Source of the DNA: Gammaproteobacteria bacterium | GTDB lineage: Bacteria; Pseudomonadota; Gammaproteobacteria; Ga0077536 | NCBI GenBank assembly: GCA_003540955.1 | Contig: DPMX01000293.1 | Coordinates: 1 to 16,874 of the forward strand | Direction: 5' to 3' | Length of the DNA stretch: 16,874 bases | Shown: piece after piece, positions 1-8,385 of the stretch | How positions within the stretch are numbered: position 1 is the first letter of the stretch | Layout of the letters: each line of letters opens with the position of its first letter | Notes under the pieces: model-generated | The model's input: the letters and a program-made list of their open reading frames with translations, nothing else | Told to the model about the DNA's origin: nothing | Databases searched by the model: none | Program-made: the position numbers and the translations under genes

Positions 1-30
1 AAAATGGGGAGTCTATGCGGGGCGGATAAT

Positions 31-1314
31 ATGGTTCGGGTAATTTACGCGTTTCGGCAATTTGTCGATTTTAGTCGATACGTCAAGCAACGTTTTATCG
101 CCGACCATTGTCTTGGTGCGGCAGGATCATTAGCCTACACTTCACTGCTGGCATTAGTGCCGTTGTTTACCATCATTTTCGCGACCTTAGCAGCCTTTCC
201 GGCATTCCAGGAGTGGCGGGGTGACATCGAAAATTTTATTTTTCGGAATTTTGTTCCCGCTTTGGGCGATCAAGTGCGTAGCTATTTGGTGGATTTTAGT
301 GATAAGGCAAGGGGGTTGCAAACAGCAGGCACGATCGTTTTAGTCTTGACCGTTCTGGCGATGATGTCGACCATTGAATCCACCTTCAACGTGATTTGGA
401 AAATTGGGCGTCGCCGGCCACTATTAATACGCTTTCTGGTCTATTGGGCGGTATTGACCCTTGGACCGTTACTCATTGGTGCTAGTATATTCGTCACCTC
501 TTATTTGGTTTCTCTACCATTTCTGTCATCCGACGCCGAAACGTTTGGGCTGAAAACAGGCCTGCTCGCCTTGGTCCCACCCTTCTCGACGACATTGGCG
601 TTTGTGATGTTTTTCAAACTAATACCATACCGGCCGGTACCTTTTCGGCATGCATTTATCGGCGGTCTCGTAGCGGGTGTCGTGTTCGAATTGGCTAAGC
701 GTGGATTCGCAGTCTACGTTACCCAATTTACGGCTCAGCAGGCGATCTACGGCGCGTTCGCAACGTTGCCCATATTCTTACTTTGGATCTATCTGTCATG
801 GACAGTCGTATTATTGGGAGCCGAGATCACTCAATGTTTGGGGACTTACAAGCTTATCTCAAACCGTCGCCGGTCCAGTCTTTATCACAACCCAATCTAC
901 GCTACGTTCAGGGTACTACTTAGGCTCTACGAAGGGCACGTAGCTGGTATACCCGTTTCAGAGAAAAGGTTATTCACATGCGAATCTGATTTAGCTTTTG
1001 ATACTATAACCCAGGCTTTATACAGGCTGGATGCGGCAAATTGGATCACTCGTGATGAATCGTACCGTTGGATTTTGGTTCGCGATCTAAATCGAGTGAC
1101 CCTAGTTGAGCTCCTGCAGATTTCACCTACCATTGTGGAATTCGAGGACGTTTTAGATATTGAACTGCATGGCGCGGATGAGCACTTCGCGCAAGCTTTA
1201 CGTACCTACGCTGCGTGGCTCAACCGGAGCATCGATATGCCAATTGCAGAATTGTTACGTAAGTTCCCATCTTTGGATGAAACCGACCCACCAACGATTC
1301 GTAGGTCTCATTGA
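31..1314 (+). CDS. YihY/BrkB-family inner membrane protein with long C-terminal extension
   Basis: Polytopic inner membrane protein of the YihY (formerly 'RNase BN') family, whose molecular function is not settled. The sequence shows about six hydrophobic segments, and the family pattern SLAYTSLLALVPL near the N-terminus, TLGPLLIGAS in the middle and VVLLGAEIT at the end of the membrane domain match E. coli YihY closely. About 150 hydrophilic residues follow the last membrane segment. E. coli YihY (about 290 aa) lacks this part, which resembles the extension of long family members and is probably a cytosolic winged-helix-like domain (inference). I chose ATG 31 because a G-rich GCGGGGCGGA element lies about 5 nt upstream. 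An in-frame ATG at 4 would add 9 residues, and the frame is open to the window edge, so the true start could lie further left. It is convergent with proS. Family assignment is secure and function is unknown. Confidence 0.85.
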   Translation: MVRVIYAFRQFVDFSRYVKQRFIADHCLGAAGSLAYTSLLALVPLFTIIFATLAAFPAFQEWRGDIENFIFRNFVPALGDQVRSYLVDFSDKARGLQTAGTIVLVLTVLAMMSTIESTFNVIWKIGRRRPLLIRFLVYWAVLTLGPLLIGASIFVTSYLVSLPFLSSDAETFGLKTGLLALVPPFSTTLAFVMFFKLIPYRPVPFRHAFIGGLVAGVVFELAKRGFAVYVTQFTAQQAIYGAFATLPIFLLWIYLSWTVVLLGAEITQCLGTYKLISNRRRSSLYHNPIYATFRVLLRLYEGHVAGIPVSEKRLFTCESDLAFDTITQALYRLDAANWITRDESYRWILVRDLNRVTLVELLQISPTIVEFEDVLDIELHGADEHFAQALRTYAAWLNRSIDMPIAELLRKFPSLDETDPPTIRRSH

Positions 1315-1384
1315 ACAATAATCGTAAAAAATTTTCTCGTCTTATAGGGAGTGTGGAATCTAGGCCTCCGCGGTTAGAAATAAA

Positions 1385-1417
1385 CTGGAATGAGATGGAT
1401 AGGGGTCTACGTTCCAG
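1385..1417 (-). terminator. possible rho-independent terminator of proS
   Basis: Directly after the proS stop codon, the minus-strand transcript has CTGGAA, a loop of about 21 nt, then TTCCAG and TTTATTT. The 6-bp perfect stem and U-rich tail suit termination. The large loop makes it weak, and no comparable hairpin was seen for the convergent YihY gene. Confidence 0.35.
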
Positions 1418-3136
1418 CTACGACGGACGTGTCGCAAGCTTGTCCTTAATAAAATCCAGGCAACTACGCAACGGAATATTATTGGATGTCTCATCCGTTC
1501 GTCCCTTATATTCGAGCGTCTCCGAATCTAATCCTCTGTCACTCATTACGAGTCGGTGCGGAATGCCTATCAATTCAAGATTAGCAAACATAACTCCGGG
1601 TCGTTCTTTGCCGTCATATAGCAAGACGTCGATATTGGCAGTCTTGAATTTTTCATAGAGTGATAACGCCATCTTCTGTACGCGCGACGACTTATGGGCG
1701 TTGATCGGTGCGATAGCGAGGTCGAACGGCGCGATTGGAGCCGGCCATATGATCCCGCGCTCGTCGTGATTTTGCTCGACCGCAGCTGCTACGATCCGTG
1801 ATACACCGATTCCGTAGCAACCCATTTTTAGCGTGACCGCCTTACCGCTTTCATCGAGAACTTTGGCGTCTAGTGCCTCGCTGTATTTCGTTCCAAGCTG
1901 AAAAATATGACCTACCTCGATGCCTCTCTTGATTAGTATTTTTCCGGAATCGTTTGGAGCCTGGTCTTCCTTTGTAACATTACGAATGTCAACGCTTTCA
2001 GGTTCTGCCAAGTCACGGGACCAATTTACTCCTCGTAGGTGTTGACCGTCTTTGTTCGCTCCGCACACGAAATCGACTAGCATGCTTGCGGCATGGTCCA
2101 CGAACATTGGGACCTGGAGCCCAACCGGCCCGAGTGAACCTAGCCCACAACCGATTGTATCCCCTATTTTTTGCGCTTCGGCAAATCGGATTGGTGATGC
2201 CACTTCTGGAAGGCGTTGTGCCTTGATCACATTTAGTTCGTGGTCGCCACGCAATACCAAGGCGACGATACCATTATCGGAACCCTCAACCATCAAGGTT
2301 TTCACGCATTGAGATGGGGTTGTACCGAGGAAGTTACTAACGGCCTCGATTGTGTGTTGTCCGGGGGTGTCAACGAGTTCACATGCGTTAGCACCGGCGG
2401 GCCGGGGTGTCGTCGGCTTTGCTACCTCAACCATTTCTACGTTCGCGGCGAATTTTCCGTCGCTGCTGAATGCAATCTGATCTTCTCCCGAGTCTGCTAG
2501 TACGTGAAACTCATGTGAGGTGGAACCACCGATATTGCCGGTATCCGCTATAACTGCGCGGTAGTTGAGGCCGATACGGTCAAAAATTCGACTATATGTC
2601 GCGTACATTTGGTTATAGGTTTCCTGTAGGGAATTTTGATCTAGATGGAACGAGTAGGCGTCTTTCATCAGAAACTCTCGTGCTCGCATGATGCCGTAGC
2701 GCGGTCGTATCTCGTCGCGAAATTTCGTTTGTATTTGGTAGAAATTAACAGGCAATTGTTTATAGCTTCGTATTTCTCGGCGAACCAGATCGGTGATGAT
2801 CTCTTCATGCGTCGGTCCCAAGCAAAATTGTCTATGATGGCGGTCTTCGAAGCGTAACAACTCCGGGCCATAGGCGTCCCATCGCCCAGACTCAGTCCAC
2901 AACTCTTCCGGTTGTACACTTGACATTAAGATCTCTTGGCCACCGGCACGGTTCATCTCCTCGCGGATGATATTTTCAACTCGTCGTAGTACCTTTAATC
3001 CAAGCGGTAACCACGTGTATATACCAGCGGCTAGTTGGCGCACTAAGCCAGCTCGAACCATCAGTTGGTGACTGATGATTTCCGTATCTGCGGGCGATTC
3101 ACGTAGAGTTGGTAGCAGCAGTTTAGAAAGTTTCAT
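1418..3136 (-). CDS. proS: prolyl-tRNA synthetase (bacterial type, with editing domain)
   Basis: Class II aminoacyl-tRNA synthetase that charges tRNA-Pro with proline in the cytosol. From ATG 3136 it is 572 aa, the same length as E. coli ProRS, and it aligns almost throughout: start KLSKLLLPTLRESPADTEI, motif 2 region FRDEIRPRYGIMRAREFLMK, and motif 3 MGCYGIGVSRIVAAAVEQ. A YbaK/ProX-type editing domain is inserted between motifs 2 and 3, and its conserved RGDHELN...K signature is present, so misacylated Ala-tRNA-Pro is probably hydrolysed. The frame extends 24 codons further upstream to an ATG at 3208, but those residues have no counterpart in the family. An AGGAA lies about 12 nt before ATG 3136. 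It is the only minus-strand gene and is divergent from ilvB. No odd residues were seen. Confidence 0.96.
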   Translation of the reverse strand: MKLSKLLLPTLRESPADTEIISHQLMVRAGLVRQLAAGIYTWLPLGLKVLRRVENIIREEMNRAGGQEILMSSVQPEELWTESGRWDAYGPELLRFEDRHHRQFCLGPTHEEIITDLVRREIRSYKQLPVNFYQIQTKFRDEIRPRYGIMRAREFLMKDAYSFHLDQNSLQETYNQMYATYSRIFDRIGLNYRAVIADTGNIGGSTSHEFHVLADSGEDQIAFSSDGKFAANVEMVEVAKPTTPRPAGANACELVDTPGQHTIEAVSNFLGTTPSQCVKTLMVEGSDNGIVALVLRGDHELNVIKAQRLPEVASPIRFAEAQKIGDTIGCGLGSLGPVGLQVPMFVDHAASMLVDFVCGANKDGQHLRGVNWSRDLAEPESVDIRNVTKEDQAPNDSGKILIKRGIEVGHIFQLGTKYSEALDAKVLDESGKAVTLKMGCYGIGVSRIVAAAVEQNHDERGIIWPAPIAPFDLAIAPINAHKSSRVQKMALSLYEKFKTANIDVLLYDGKERPGVMFANLELIGIPHRLVMSDRGLDSETLEYKGRTDETSNNIPLRSCLDFIKDKLATRPS

Positions 3137-3363
3137 AGTTTGGTATATTCCTAGTCGATCGCGTGAAATCAACGATTGCATTCTCGACAGATAAAATGGT
3201 TTGTGCAACTAAAGCAGAATATTGGCTCTGTTTGCCGCTGCTTGACCTCTAGTTTGAATCGCAGTACTTTGCTCTGTTGTCTTTATCCTTAGGGCAAATG
3301 GGCCATCCATGGTATTGGGAGCAGCTACATTTTGGCATTGTCGGTAAGTTGGGAAGAAATAAT
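3137..3363. promoter_or_regulatory. divergent proS/ilvB intergenic region
   Basis: This 227-bp gap separates the 5' ends of proS and ilvB and must hold promoters for both. A sigma70-like pair is visible for ilvB (separate entry). No convincing -35/-10 pair stands out for proS. The ilvB leader contains a 12-codon reading frame (3309-3347, ATG to TAA), but it is not rich in Ile, Val or Leu, and I saw no clear attenuator hairpin with a U-run. Control by a leader-peptide attenuator is therefore not supported. Confidence 0.45.
3242..3270 (+). promoter_or_regulatory. putative sigma70 promoter for ilvBHC
   Basis: TTGACC at 3242-3247 (5 of 6 consensus), a 17-nt spacer, then TACTTT at 3265-3270 (3 of 6). 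Transcription would start near 3277, giving an untranslated leader of about 85 nt before the GTG at 3364. This agrees with choosing that start rather than the TTG at 3277. The call rests on consensus matching alone. Confidence 0.42.
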
Positions 3364-5085
3364 GTGAGCGAAAAACTGAGGGGCGCGGAAATATTTTGCC
3401 GCGCGCTAGCAGATGAGGGCGTAGATATCGTTTTTGGCTATCCTGGTGGGGCTGTGCTGCACATTTATGATGAGGTGTTCAAACAAGATAAATTTAAACA
3501 CGTTCTAGTGCGCCACGAGCAGGGTGCAACCCACGCGGCCGATGGGTATTCTCGTGCCACGGGTAAGCCTGGTGTTGTACTCGTCACCTCGGGACCAGGT
3601 GCGACCAACTGTGTAACTGGGATTGCAACGGCATATATGGACTCGATTCCGCTGGTTGTATTTACTGGACAGGTGTCGACGGCTCTGATAGGTAACGACG
3701 CATTCCAAGAAGTTGACTCCGTCGGCATTACTCGTCCCTGCGTTAAGCACAATTTTCTTGTAGAGCGGGTGGAAGATCTTGCTGTTACGATAAAAAAGGC
3801 GTTCTATATTGCTAGTTCTGGTCGCCCAGGTCCCGTGGTTGTCGACATTCCTAAAGACGTCACCGCGAACGCAACCGAATATTCTTATCCAGAGTCGGTC
3901 GATATACGCTCATATAAGCCAACGACTAAGGGTCATCCGGGCCAAATAAAAAAAGCATTGCAATTAATCTCTAAAGCTACAAAGCCGATGATTTACACGG
4001 GGGGCGGCGCTATTCTTGACAATGCCTCTGAGCAGTTGACCGAGTTCGCTCGCATTCTGGGGTTTCCGATTACTAATACGTTGATGGGTCTTGGGGCGTT
4101 TCCTGGGACCGATCCACAATTTGTAGGCATGCTAGGAATGCACGGAACATACGAAGCCAACATGGCGATGCACCAATGTGACTTACTTATCGCCATTGGA
4201 GCTCGCTTCGACGATCGAGTGACGGGAGATCTAGCTCAGTTTTGCCCAGAAGCGAAGATTATTCACATTGATATCGACCCGTCGTCGATTTCAAAAAATG
4301 TCCCAGTTGATGTGCCAATCGTTGGTGGGGTGAGTCATGTCCTCAGCGAAATGAGCCGTATATTAAAGGAAGATAAGGTCAAACCCGTAGACCGCACAGA
4401 AAACCGTTGGTGGCAGCAAATCGTTAAATGGCAAGGACTCGAGTGCCTGAAGTACGACAGCGAAAGTCCCTTGATAAAACCACAAGCAGTGGTCAAAGCG
4501 CTCTATGACGTGACAAACGGAGATGCTTTTATTACCTCTGACGTTGGGCAGCACCAGATGTGGGCCGCGCAATACTATAAATTTGATCGACCACGTCGCT
4601 GGATAAACTCTGGGGGTCTCGGGACGATGGGCTTTGGCTTGCCGGCGGCGATGGGTGTGCAGTTTGCCTATCCGGACAGTGATGTTGCCTGCATAACTGG
4701 CGAAGCAAGCGTGGTTATGTGTATTCAGGAGTTATCGACCTGCATGCAATATGATCTTCCTATAAAAGTGATCAGCCTTAACAACCGTTATATGGGCATG
4801 GTTCGTCAATGGCAGGAATTCTTTTATGACAGTCGTTATTCACATTCATATATGGATGCGCTGCCAGATTTCGTTAAGCTTGCGGAGAGCTTCGGCCATA
4901 TCGGCATGCGGATCGAAGATCCTAGTGATGTGGAAGGCGCGTTGAAAGAAGCTTTTGCGATGAAAAATCGCCTTGTATTCATCGATTTTGTGACCGACCA
5001 AAGCGAAAATGTCTACCCCATGATCGCAGCTGGTAAAGGACAACATGAAATGCATTTGGCTAGTGATGTTCGTGAACTTGCATGA
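3364..5085 (+). CDS. ilvB: acetolactate synthase large subunit (IlvI/IlvB type)
   Basis: ThDP-dependent acetohydroxyacid synthase catalytic subunit: condenses two pyruvates to acetolactate, or pyruvate with 2-oxobutyrate to acetohydroxybutyrate, the first common step to Val/Leu/Ile. Visible are VFGYPGGAVLHIYD, catalytic Glu52 in RHEQGATHAADGY, the central FAD-binding region, and the C-terminal ThDP half with LNNRYMGMVRQWQ. The usual GDG of the ThDP/Mg site is G446-E447-A448-S449. As I recall, GEG/GEA forms occur in other proteobacterial enzymes, so activity is expected. GTG 3364 is chosen because GGGAAG sits 7-8 nt upstream, and it gives 573 aa against 574 for E. coli IlvI. TTG 3277, ATG 3298 and TTG 3349 are in-frame alternatives without family support. 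Its stop overlaps the ilvH start (ATGA), implying translational coupling. Confidence 0.95.
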   Translation: MSEKLRGAEIFCRALADEGVDIVFGYPGGAVLHIYDEVFKQDKFKHVLVRHEQGATHAADGYSRATGKPGVVLVTSGPGATNCVTGIATAYMDSIPLVVFTGQVSTALIGNDAFQEVDSVGITRPCVKHNFLVERVEDLAVTIKKAFYIASSGRPGPVVVDIPKDVTANATEYSYPESVDIRSYKPTTKGHPGQIKKALQLISKATKPMIYTGGGAILDNASEQLTEFARILGFPITNTLMGLGAFPGTDPQFVGMLGMHGTYEANMAMHQCDLLIAIGARFDDRVTGDLAQFCPEAKIIHIDIDPSSISKNVPVDVPIVGGVSHVLSEMSRILKEDKVKPVDRTENRWWQQIVKWQGLECLKYDSESPLIKPQAVVKALYDVTNGDAFITSDVGQHQMWAAQYYKFDRPRRWINSGGLGTMGFGLPAAMGVQFAYPDSDVACITGEASVVMCIQELSTCMQYDLPIKVISLNNRYMGMVRQWQEFFYDSRYSHSYMDALPDFVKLAESFGHIGMRIEDPSDVEGALKEAFAMKNRLVFIDFVTDQSENVYPMIAAGKGQHEMHLASDVRELA

Positions 5086-5582
5086 GTGTTCGTCACACAA
5101 TTTCAATTCTGCTCGAGAACGAAGCTGGTGCTCTTTCACGTGTATCCGGGTTGTTTTCCGCGCGTGCCTATAATATCGAGTCACTTTCGGTCGCGCCGAC
5201 CGAAGAACCAACCGTCTCGCGACTGACACTTGTGACGAGAGGATCCCCTGAGATAATCGAGCAGATCACGAAACAGCTGAACAAGTTGGTTGATGTTATC
5301 CGGCTGGTCGATTTGAACGAAGATCGTGCAATTGAACGTGAGTTGATGCTGATTAAACTGCATGCAGCTGGGGGTGAGCAGCGCGAGGAAGTGAAACGCC
5401 TTATTGATATCTTCGACGGGCGCGTCGTCGACGTCACAGACTCCACTTACACGGTCGAGATCATTGGCGATGGTGAGCAGCTCGATTCTTTCATCGAGGC
5501 AGCGAATCCGAAACGCATTGTGGAAGTTGTTCGCTCTGGGATACTTGGGATTTTGCGAGGATCGAGGGCCTTACGAGCCTAG
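5082..5582 (+). CDS. ilvH: acetolactate synthase small (regulatory) subunit
   Basis: Regulatory subunit of acetohydroxyacid synthase. It activates the large subunit and normally confers valine feedback inhibition. The 166-aa product has the N-terminal ACT domain (residues about 4-75: HTISILLENEAGALSRVSGL, then NIESLSVAPTEEPTVSRLTL) followed by the C-terminal ALS domain with LMLIKL and a late VRSGILGILRG segment. E. coli IlvH is 163 aa. It begins within the ilvB stop codon (ATGA), so the two subunits are probably made in fixed proportion. Whether valine inhibits this enzyme cannot be read from the sequence. Confidence 0.95.
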   Translation: MSVRHTISILLENEAGALSRVSGLFSARAYNIESLSVAPTEEPTVSRLTLVTRGSPEIIEQITKQLNKLVDVIRLVDLNEDRAIERELMLIKLHAAGGEQREEVKRLIDIFDGRVVDVTDSTYTVEIIGDGEQLDSFIEAANPKRIVEVVRSGILGILRGSRALRA

Positions 5583-5639
5583 AACTTTTAACTGGTCTTA
5601 TAGGCTACCAACAGATTTAAAACATACGGGAAAGTAACG

Positions 5640-6662
5640 ATGAGCCTACAAATTTATTACGATAAAGATGCGGATCTAGCCCTAATTCAAGCTAAAAGTG
5701 TTGCTATCGTTGGATACGGTTCGCAGGGACACGCGCATGCAAATAATCTCAAAGATTCAGGGGTTTCGGTCACGGTTGGTTTGCGTGAAGGATCTAGTAG
5801 TTGGGCGAAAGCTGAACAGGCTGGTCTTGCCGTTAAATCAATACCGAAAGCGGTAAGCGACGCAGATGTTGTGATGGTGTTGGCTCCTGACGAGACACAA
5901 GGCGATCTCTATCGGATCGACATCGAGAGGAACATAAAACAAGGTGCGACTTTGGCATTCGCACATGGTTTTAATATTCACTTTGGTCAGATTGTGCCCC
6001 GAGCAGATCTCGATGTCATTATGGTAGCGCCCAAGGGCCCAGGACATCTGGTTCGGTCGACTTACGTCGACGGTGGTGGGGTGCCTAGTTTGATCGCAAT
6101 AGCGCAAGACGCCTCAGGGCAAGCCAAGGAGCTCGCGTTGTCATATGCCACGGCTAATGGTGGTGGGCGCGCGGGAGTCATAGAAACTTCGTTTCGCGAA
6201 GAGACCGAGACAGATCTCTTCGGCGAGCAAACGGTGCTCTGTGGCGGGGTTTCCGAGTTGATCCAGGCTGGCTTTGAAACCTTGGTTGAAGCGGGGTACG
6301 CGCCAGAAATGGCTTATTTCGAATGCTTGCATGAGCTCAAGTTGATTGTCGACTTGATCTATGAAGGTGGCATTGCTGATATGCGTTATTCGATTTCTAA
6401 TACCGCCGAATACGGTGATTTTACTCGGGGGAAGCGAGTTATCGGCAAGGAGTCGCGTGCAGCGATGCGGGAAATCTTAGCGGAAATTCAAAATGGTGAG
6501 TTCGCGCGAGAATGGATTGGTGAGAACAAAACTGGCGCATCCGTACTTCAGGCAAAACGCCGCATATCACGCGAGCAAGGGATAGAAGAAGTTGGCACTA
6601 GGTTGCGCGCGATGATGCCATGGATTAAAGAAAACAAATTGGTGGATAGAGATAAGAACTAG
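5640..6662 (+). CDS. ilvC: ketol-acid reductoisomerase, class I, NADP-type
   Basis: Converts 2-acetolactate and 2-aceto-2-hydroxybutyrate to dihydroxy acids by Mg-dependent alkyl migration and NAD(P)H reduction. At 340 aa it is the short class I form, unlike the 491-aa class II enzyme of E. coli. The Rossmann motif is GYGSQGHAHANNL. The cofactor-specificity loop GLREGSSSW has Arg49 and Ser52-54, as expected for NADPH. APKGPGHLVR is present. The Mg ligands are Asp192, Glu196 (DLFGEQ), Glu228 and Glu232 (HELK). An SD-like GGGAAAG lies about 5 nt before the ATG. It is 57 nt downstream of ilvH with no terminator between them, so it is probably part of one ilvBHC transcript. Confidence 0.96.
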   Translation: MSLQIYYDKDADLALIQAKSVAIVGYGSQGHAHANNLKDSGVSVTVGLREGSSSWAKAEQAGLAVKSIPKAVSDADVVMVLAPDETQGDLYRIDIERNIKQGATLAFAHGFNIHFGQIVPRADLDVIMVAPKGPGHLVRSTYVDGGGVPSLIAIAQDASGQAKELALSYATANGGGRAGVIETSFREETETDLFGEQTVLCGGVSELIQAGFETLVEAGYAPEMAYFECLHELKLIVDLIYEGGIADMRYSISNTAEYGDFTRGKRVIGKESRAAMREILAEIQNGEFAREWIGENKTGASVLQAKRRISREQGIEEVGTRLRAMMPWIKENKLVDRDKN

Positions 6663-6702
6663 CTGCATTGTCAGACAAAACCTGAAATTAAATACTTTTG
6701 TA

Positions 6703-6717
6703 AAGGTGTAGCGCCTT
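6703..6717. repeat. small hairpin between ilvC and the psd-like gene
   Basis: AAGGTG-TAG-CGCCTT: six paired bases (one G-T wobble) with a 3-nt loop, 41 nt after the ilvC stop. No U-run follows, so it is not a classical terminator. It might act in mRNA processing between ilvC and the lipid genes, or it may be chance. Confidence 0.3.
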
Positions 6718-6761
6718 ATTAGCTGGAAAGCGGTATGTATGTTTAAAAAAAATAGCTTGCC

Positions 6762-7469
6762 GTGGCGACTAAACTATACAGTCTAATTGCGCGCGAATCG
6801 TATCCTGCGCTGGCGTTTGTCGGCGCTAGTGCGATTGCGGTGCAGGCTACATTTGGTGGCTTCATTGCAAGTTTCGTATGGCTATTGCTTGCATTTCTGT
6901 TCTATTTATTTCGCGATCCAACACAAGCGGCGCCACCTATCCCGTTGGCGATTGTAAGCCCGACCCATGGCAGGGTGACGCAACATGATACCGCGTATGA
7001 TCCATGGCTTAATCGGCCGGCTAAAGCCATCGTCATAGAAAGCGGGTTGCTTGATGTGCGGAGTATCTATGCGCCGACAGAGGGGAAAATCATGGAGCAG
7101 TGGAGTCGGGTGCCAGATAATCAACCTGACAATTCCGAGCTTCCCCACTCAAGCGCTTATTGGATTAGGACGGACGAAAATGATGACGTTGTTCTGGTAA
7201 TTACCCGGACCTTTTGGGCAGGCCCGGTCTCCATCAGTTGCAACGCGGGTGAGCGAGTCGGGCAAGGGCGACGAGTCGGGTTCGCTAAATTTGGGTGCAG
7301 TGCGCGACTTTATCTCCCCTCCGAGAGTCGTTTAGAAGTTGCTACGGGTGACCATGTTGTTGCTGGAAGTAGTGTGGTTGCCAAGTTAGTTCACTTAACT
7401 AGGATGGCTAGACCGCGGGATACTATGCCGTCTTGTACCTCACTGAATACGTCTGGGTTGGGTAGCTGA
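6762..7469 (+). CDS. phosphatidylserine decarboxylase homologue, probable pseudoenzyme
   Basis: The 235-aa product follows the short (group II) Psd layout: N-terminal membrane anchor (residues about 15-50), LFRDP, SPxxGRV, a DPxxNR segment, an APTEGKI block, RVGQGRRVGFAKFG and LYLPSESRLEV..GDHVVAGSSV. Psd makes phosphatidylethanolamine by a pyruvoyl group generated by self-cleavage at a Gly-Ser bond. All three key residues differ here: SPADG is SPTHG (Asp to His69), NVH is DVR (His to Arg100), and FGS is FGC (Ser to Cys179). Decarboxylation and processing are therefore doubtful. A tail of about 20 residues extends past the usual C-terminus. GTG 6762 is the first usable start (in-frame TAA at 6744) and has no clear SD. 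The position between ilvC and pssA is the usual Psd locus as I recall it. Homology is fairly sure; loss of activity is inference. Confidence 0.8.
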   Translation: MATKLYSLIARESYPALAFVGASAIAVQATFGGFIASFVWLLLAFLFYLFRDPTQAAPPIPLAIVSPTHGRVTQHDTAYDPWLNRPAKAIVIESGLLDVRSIYAPTEGKIMEQWSRVPDNQPDNSELPHSSAYWIRTDENDDVVLVITRTFWAGPVSISCNAGERVGQGRRVGFAKFGCSARLYLPSESRLEVATGDHVVAGSSVVAKLVHLTRMARPRDTMPSCTSLNTSGLGS

Positions 7470-7506
7470 TCACCGACCAGAAAATGCGACTACAGATAAA
7501 TGATTT

Positions 7507-8319
7507 ATGGATAGTGAGAATCAAACTGAACCGCCCTTGAGCGAAACGCCACCTGACAGCGAAGCCAAGTTTCGTCGTAAAGGTATCTACCTGTTGCCCA
7601 ATCTATTCACCACCGGCGCTTTGTTTGCGGGTTTCTATGCCATTGTGTCCGCTATTAACGGCAGTTACGAAACCGCGGCTATCTCCATTTTCGTAGCAAT
7701 GGCCCTGGACGGTGTGGATGGCCGCATCGCCCGAATTACAAATACCCAGAGTGACTTTGGTGCTGAATACGATAGCCTGGCGGATATGGTCTCATTTGGA
7801 CTCGCACCAGCGTTAGTTGCCTACGAATGGCTCTTGACTGATTTGGGTAAGATTGGTTGGTTAGGTGCCTTTGTATTTACCGCGACCGCGGCGTTACGTC
7901 TGGCTCGCTTCAATACTCAGGCAAGAGTGATTGACAAGCGTTATTTTCAGGGTTTACCGAGCCCAGCCGCCGCGGCGGTGATTGCTGGCATTATTTGGTT
8001 TGTCGAAAGTTACTCTTTGAAAGCGGTATTGCCGACCGGGTCCGTGTTGTTTTCAGCGACGATTGCGATGGCTTTGTTGATGGTGAGTAATATCCGTTAC
8101 TACAGCTTTAAGGAATTTGACCTACGCGGTAGGGTACCGTTCGTCGCCGTTCTGGCAATAGTACTTGCGTTTGCTTTTATATCTATCGATCCGGCGGCGG
8201 TACTCGCATTTGGCTTTTTAGGCTATGCAACATCTGGTCCACTTATGACCTTAGTACAGATTCGTCGACGTCGGATCCAACGTAAACGAGCCGCACGTTC
8301 TGGGCACGATGTCGGTTAG
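7507..8319 (+). CDS. pssA: CDP-diacylglycerol-serine O-phosphatidyltransferase
   Basis: Integral membrane enzyme that joins serine to CDP-diacylglycerol to give phosphatidylserine, the precursor of phosphatidylethanolamine. The CDP-alcohol phosphatidyltransferase signature DG-x2-GR(A-R)-x8-G-x3-D-x3-D is intact as DGVDGRIARITNT followed by FGAEYDSLADMVSFG (residues about 75-105). About eight hydrophobic segments span the protein. The C-terminus ends in a very basic tail (RRRRIQRKRAAR), typical of the Bacillus-like PssA subclass II. ATG 7507 gives 270 aa, with no strong SD upstream. It lies 37 nt after the psd-like gene and is probably co-transcribed with it. PssA looks fully competent, so an active Psd is expected elsewhere in the genome (inference). 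Confidence 0.93.
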   Translation: MDSENQTEPPLSETPPDSEAKFRRKGIYLLPNLFTTGALFAGFYAIVSAINGSYETAAISIFVAMALDGVDGRIARITNTQSDFGAEYDSLADMVSFGLAPALVAYEWLLTDLGKIGWLGAFVFTATAALRLARFNTQARVIDKRYFQGLPSPAAAAVIAGIIWFVESYSLKAVLPTGSVLFSATIAMALLMVSNIRYYSFKEFDLRGRVPFVAVLAIVLAFAFISIDPAAVLAFGFLGYATSGPLMTLVQIRRRRIQRKRAARSGHDVG

Positions 8320-8385
8320 TAGTTCGACAATAGCGAGGATCTGGGGCTACACCGTTTTAACCTGTGTCGCGGGGAGCGTATGTTC

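Noticed and set aside
1311..1658. 115-codon frame starting at the YihY stop
   Set aside because: Most of it is antisense to the well-supported 3' end of proS, and the product shows no family motif.
3309..3347. 12-codon frame in the ilvB leader as an attenuator leader peptide
   Set aside because: It has one Val and one Leu and no Ile, and no attenuator-like stem with U-run was seen before ilvB.
4846..5229. 127-codon minus-strand frame across the ilvB/ilvH junction
   Set aside because: It is antisense to two conserved genes, with no motif and no transcription signal.
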